The notes under the pieces are model-generated. The model did no database searches and had not been told where the DNA came from. It saw only the letters and a list, made by a program, of their open reading frames with translations. From Desulfarculales bacterium UBA696 (GTDB lineage: Bacteria > Desulfobacterota > Syntrophobacteria > Syntrophobacterales > Syntrophobacteraceae), in assembly GCA_002298995.1 (NCBI GenBank), contig DBMO01000020.1, forward strand, positions 1 to 16,688: DNA of 16,688 nt. The letters run 5' to 3'. Positions 14,085-16,688 of the stretch are shown here, piece after piece. The position numbers and the translations under genes were made by a program. How positions within the stretch are numbered: position 1 is the first letter of the stretch; every line of letters begins with the position of its first letter.

Positions 14085-15308
14085 ATGGCAAAAAGAGAGG
14101 AACTGATCGTCGGTCTCGACCTGGGCACCACGAAGGTTTGCGCGGTGGTTGGTGAAGTTACGCGCGAGGGCATGGATGTCGTGGGGGTCGGCACCTTCCC
14201 TTCCGCCGGGCTGCGGAGCGGTGTGGTTGTCAATATCGACCAGACGGTCTACTCGATAAAGAAGGCTGTGGAAGAGGCCGAACTGATGGCCGGGTGCGAG
14301 ATTTCGACTGTTTTTGCGGGAGTCGCCGGTACCCATGTACAGAGCCTCAACAGCCATGGGGTCATTGCCATAAAGAACCGGGAAGTGACCCAATCCGACG
14401 TCGAAAGGGTGCTGGATGCGGCAAAGACGGTCGCCCTCCCCTTTGACAGGCAAATCCTTCATGTACTCCCGCAGCAATACATCGTGGACGATCAGGACGG
14501 CATTCATCATCCCATCGGCATGGCCGGCGTGCGGCTCGAAGCCAAGGTGCACATCATTACGGGCATGAGCAGCGCCGTGCAAAACATTGTAAAGTGCTGC
14601 GAGCGGGCCGGACTTCAGGTGCAGGACGTTGTGCTCGAATCGCTTGCATCGAGCGAGGCGGTGTTGGACCTTGACGAGAAACAGCTTGGAGTCGCCCTCA
14701 TCGACATTGGCGGGGGCACAAGCGAGATCGCCGTATTCCATAATAACTCGATCCGCCACTCGACGGTTGTGGGGCTGGGGGGAAATCACATCACCTCGGA
14801 CATATCCGTCGGTTTGCGGTGTTCGATGGACGAGGCTGAGAAGATCAAGAAGAAATACGGTTGCGCACTTGCCGAAATGGTCAACCAGCAGGACGTGATC
14901 GAGGTGGGCTCTGTTGGCGGACAAAAGCCGCGCCAGCTGGCACAGAGCATTCTCACACAGATAATCGAGGCCCGGGTGAAGGAGATCCTTGACATAATCG
15001 AGTGGGAACTGGTCCGCTCGGGGGTCATCGAATCCCTGCACGCCGGAATCGTGCTAACCGGTGGAGTTTCGCTTCTGCCCGGAATTCGGGAGCTGGCCGA
15101 ACGGGTTTTCGACCTGCCGGTGCGAATCGGTGTCCCCTACTGTTTTGGAGGACTTGGAGACGTGGTGAAAAATCCCATCTACTCGACCGCCGCCGGACTG
15201 CTGATGTACGGGAAAGAGTCCGGAGCGGGTATGCCCATGAGGGTGTCGGGTGGGAAACTGGTCTCGTTTTTCGAGATGTTGAAGCGTTGGTACAAGGAAT
15301 TTTGGTAA
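14085..15308 (+). CDS. ftsA: Cell division protein FtsA
   Basis: FtsA is an actin-like ATPase that tethers FtsZ filaments to the inner membrane and recruits later division proteins. The 407-residue protein shows the actin-fold phosphate-1 motif VGLDLGTTKVCAVVGE (9-24), the FtsA-specific 1C domain region (about 84-165), phosphate-2 IDIGGGTSEIAVFHN (206-220) and the adenosine motif GIVLTGGVSLLPGI (321-334). It ends with an amphipathic membrane-targeting helix, FFEMLKRWYKEFW. The ATG at 14085 has AAAGGA (14074-14079) 5 nt upstream, better than the TTG at 14058, which would add nine residues. It lies 90 bp after ftsQ. Confidence 0.97.
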   Translation: MAKREELIVGLDLGTTKVCAVVGEVTREGMDVVGVGTFPSAGLRSGVVVNIDQTVYSIKKAVEEAELMAGCEISTVFAGVAGTHVQSLNSHGVIAIKNREVTQSDVERVLDAAKTVALPFDRQILHVLPQQYIVDDQDGIHHPIGMAGVRLEAKVHIITGMSSAVQNIVKCCERAGLQVQDVVLESLASSEAVLDLDEKQLGVALIDIGGGTSEIAVFHNNSIRHSTVVGLGGNHITSDISVGLRCSMDEAEKIKKKYGCALAEMVNQQDVIEVGSVGGQKPRQLAQSILTQIIEARVKEILDIIEWELVRSGVIESLHAGIVLTGGVSLLPGIRELAERVFDLPVRIGVPYCFGGLGDVVKNPIYSTAAGLLMYGKESGAGMPMRVSGGKLVSFFEMLKRWYKEFW

Positions 15309-15440
15309 AAGTACGGCCCGTGCTCGAGGAATTGAAAACGGGGTCTCGGGTGGGCCGCGGCGGATTTCGACTGGAACTGGAAAGGGTGGCTTTCAATCGG
15401 AGCTAATATGGCGAGGAAAGAAAAGAGGGGGAAGGACAGA

Positions 15441-16682
15441 ATGACTCAGATGACGATTGATTATGCCGAATCAAGCAATAGAGCGAAAATCACCGTTCTG
15501 GGCATTGGTGGCGGGGGCGGCAATGCAATAAATAATATGATCAACGCGGGCCTTGACGGGGTCCACTTTATTGCCGCCAACACGGACTGGCAGGTGCTCG
15601 AGAGGAATCTCGCACCGGTTAAGATTCAGCTTGGAACCAATCTGACCAAGGGTCTTGGGGCGGGCGGCCAGCCGGAGACGGGGGCCAAGGCGACCCAGGA
15701 AGACCTGGACAAGATTCGCGAAGCCGTAAACGGCAGCGACATGGTTTTCATAACGGCTGGTTTGGGCGGCGGCACCGGGACGGGCGGCGCTCCCATAGCA
15801 GCTCAGATCTGCAAGGAAATGGGCGCGCTTACAGTAGCGGTCGTGACCAAGCCTTTCATGGTCGAGGGCAAGGTAAGGATCCGCAATGCCGACGATGGCC
15901 TGAAGGCGCTTCAGGACACTGTCGATACCCTCATCACCATCCCCAACAATCGCCTCCTTTGCCTGGCGGACAGGCGCTCGACTTTCCTCGAAATGATAAA
16001 AAGGGCCGACGACGTCCTGCTCTATGCGGTAAAGGGCATTTCGGACCTGATAATAAAGCAGGGCTATATCAACGTTGACTTCAACGACGTAAAGACCGTA
16101 ATGGGCGAAATGGGGCTCGCGCTGATGGGCACCGGTGTTGCGCGAGGAGAAAACCGCGCGGCTCAGGCGGTCCAGCAGGCCATATCGAGCCCGCTTCTCG
16201 AAGACATTTCGATCCACGGCGCACGGGCAGCGCTTATCAACATCTCCGCCGGACCCGACCTCGGGATGCATGAGTTCGAGGAAGCGCTCTCGATCATCCA
16301 GAAAGAGGTTAACGACGATGCGAATATCATCCTCGGCATGGTGATGGACGAGAGCATGCAGGATGAGATTCGCGTTACGGTCATCGCCACGGGAATCGGC
16401 AAGGTTGAGCAGGCAAAGAAGGCCGAGCCGTCCACGGTGCGGCCGCTTCGCCGCATGAGGCCCGATGGAATGATTCCCGAGCTCAATTACGACTACCTTC
16501 AGATTCCCGCCCACGTGCGCCAGCGCACACCCCAGGGCGAGTTCCCGCAGGTCGCCGAGCAGGAAGAATCCGATCAACAGCCCAGAAGAAGGACTCTTCT
16601 CCAGATGATCACCGGCGGCGGCAAGGCAAAGGATGACGAAGATCTGAGCATCCCGACCTTCATTCGGCGCCAGGCTGATTGA
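15441..16682 (+). CDS. ftsZ: Cell division GTPase FtsZ
   Basis: FtsZ is the tubulin-like GTPase that forms the division ring. With the ATG at 15441 it has 413 residues. GIGGGGGNAINNM (21-33) is the T1 loop, GGGTGTGG (109-116) the tubulin signature, VTKPFMVEGKVR (135-146) and the synergy-loop motif NVDFNDV (211-217) follow. After the globular core (ending near 320) comes a charged linker and the conserved tail DLSIPTFIRRQAD (401-413), which binds FtsA. An ATG at 15408, with GGAG at 5 nt, would add MARKEKRGKDR. I prefer 15441, which has GAGGGGGAAGGA just upstream and a more typical N-terminus, but the longer form cannot be excluded. The gene is complete, ending 6 nt before the window edge. Confidence 0.97.
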   Translation: MTQMTIDYAESSNRAKITVLGIGGGGGNAINNMINAGLDGVHFIAANTDWQVLERNLAPVKIQLGTNLTKGLGAGGQPETGAKATQEDLDKIREAVNGSDMVFITAGLGGGTGTGGAPIAAQICKEMGALTVAVVTKPFMVEGKVRIRNADDGLKALQDTVDTLITIPNNRLLCLADRRSTFLEMIKRADDVLLYAVKGISDLIIKQGYINVDFNDVKTVMGEMGLALMGTGVARGENRAAQAVQQAISSPLLEDISIHGARAALINISAGPDLGMHEFEEALSIIQKEVNDDANIILGMVMDESMQDEIRVTVIATGIGKVEQAKKAEPSTVRPLRRMRPDGMIPELNYDYLQIPAHVRQRTPQGEFPQVAEQEESDQQPRRRTLLQMITGGGKAKDDEDLSIPTFIRRQAD

Positions 16683-16688
16683 TCGGCC

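Noticed and set aside
1..16688. CRISPR array, tRNA, rRNA, insertion sequence or prophage genes
   Set aside because: No regularly spaced repeats of CRISPR type, no cloverleaf or rRNA sequence, and no transposase, integrase or phage reading frame was found. The only mobile-looking items are short hairpin repeats.

Overview
The window is a division and cell wall (dcw) cluster, all on the + strand. The order is mraZ - rsmH - (40-residue membrane ORF) - ftsL - ftsI - murE - murF - murD - ftsW - murC - murB - ftsQ - ftsA - ftsZ. Every large gene is recognisable from family motifs and looks intact. The gene set (FtsL/FtsQ/FtsA, a MurE with the meso-diaminopimelate motif DNPR, and an FtsZ tail ending IPTFIRRQAD) and the GC-rich codon use suggest a Gram-negative bacterium. 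My best guess is a deltaproteobacterium (Desulfobacterota), perhaps close to the Syntrophobacter group; this is an inference from protein style, not a search result.

Layout. Positions 1-110 hold a sigma70-like promoter followed by a 10-bp-period array of MraZ-type boxes that runs over the mraZ ribosome binding site and start codon. mraZ and rsmH (101-1518) follow almost without a gap. A 509-bp stretch (1519-2027) has no convincing gene but is full of inverted repeats and hairpins, and leads into a short predicted membrane protein ORF (2028-2150) and ftsL. A 246-bp gap with two hairpins precedes ftsI (2766-4769). Another gap of about 446 bp (4770-5215), loaded with palindromic repeat elements, precedes murE. 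From murE to ftsW the genes overlap or nearly touch, and ftsW overlaps murC. A 113-bp gap with a repeat insertion separates murC from murB. murB, ftsQ, ftsA and ftsZ then follow with gaps of about 14, 90 and 132 bp.

How the genes work together. MurB, MurC, MurD, MurE and MurF make the UDP-MurNAc-pentapeptide precursor in the cytoplasm. FtsW (glycosyltransferase) and FtsI (transpeptidase) polymerise and crosslink septal peptidoglycan. FtsL and FtsQ belong to the FtsQLB regulator. FtsA anchors FtsZ filaments to the membrane. RsmH methylates 16S rRNA and MraZ is the likely cluster regulator.

Main oddities. mraY, murG and ddl, which in the classical cluster lie at murF/murD, ftsW/murC and murB/ftsQ, are all absent, and at the first two junctions the neighbouring genes overlap directly. 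A hairpin repeat family occurs three times; one copy sits between 17-bp direct repeats that duplicate the end of murC, as if it had inserted there. A candidate small membrane protein, preceded by a structured leader that could mask its ribosome binding site, lies just before ftsL.
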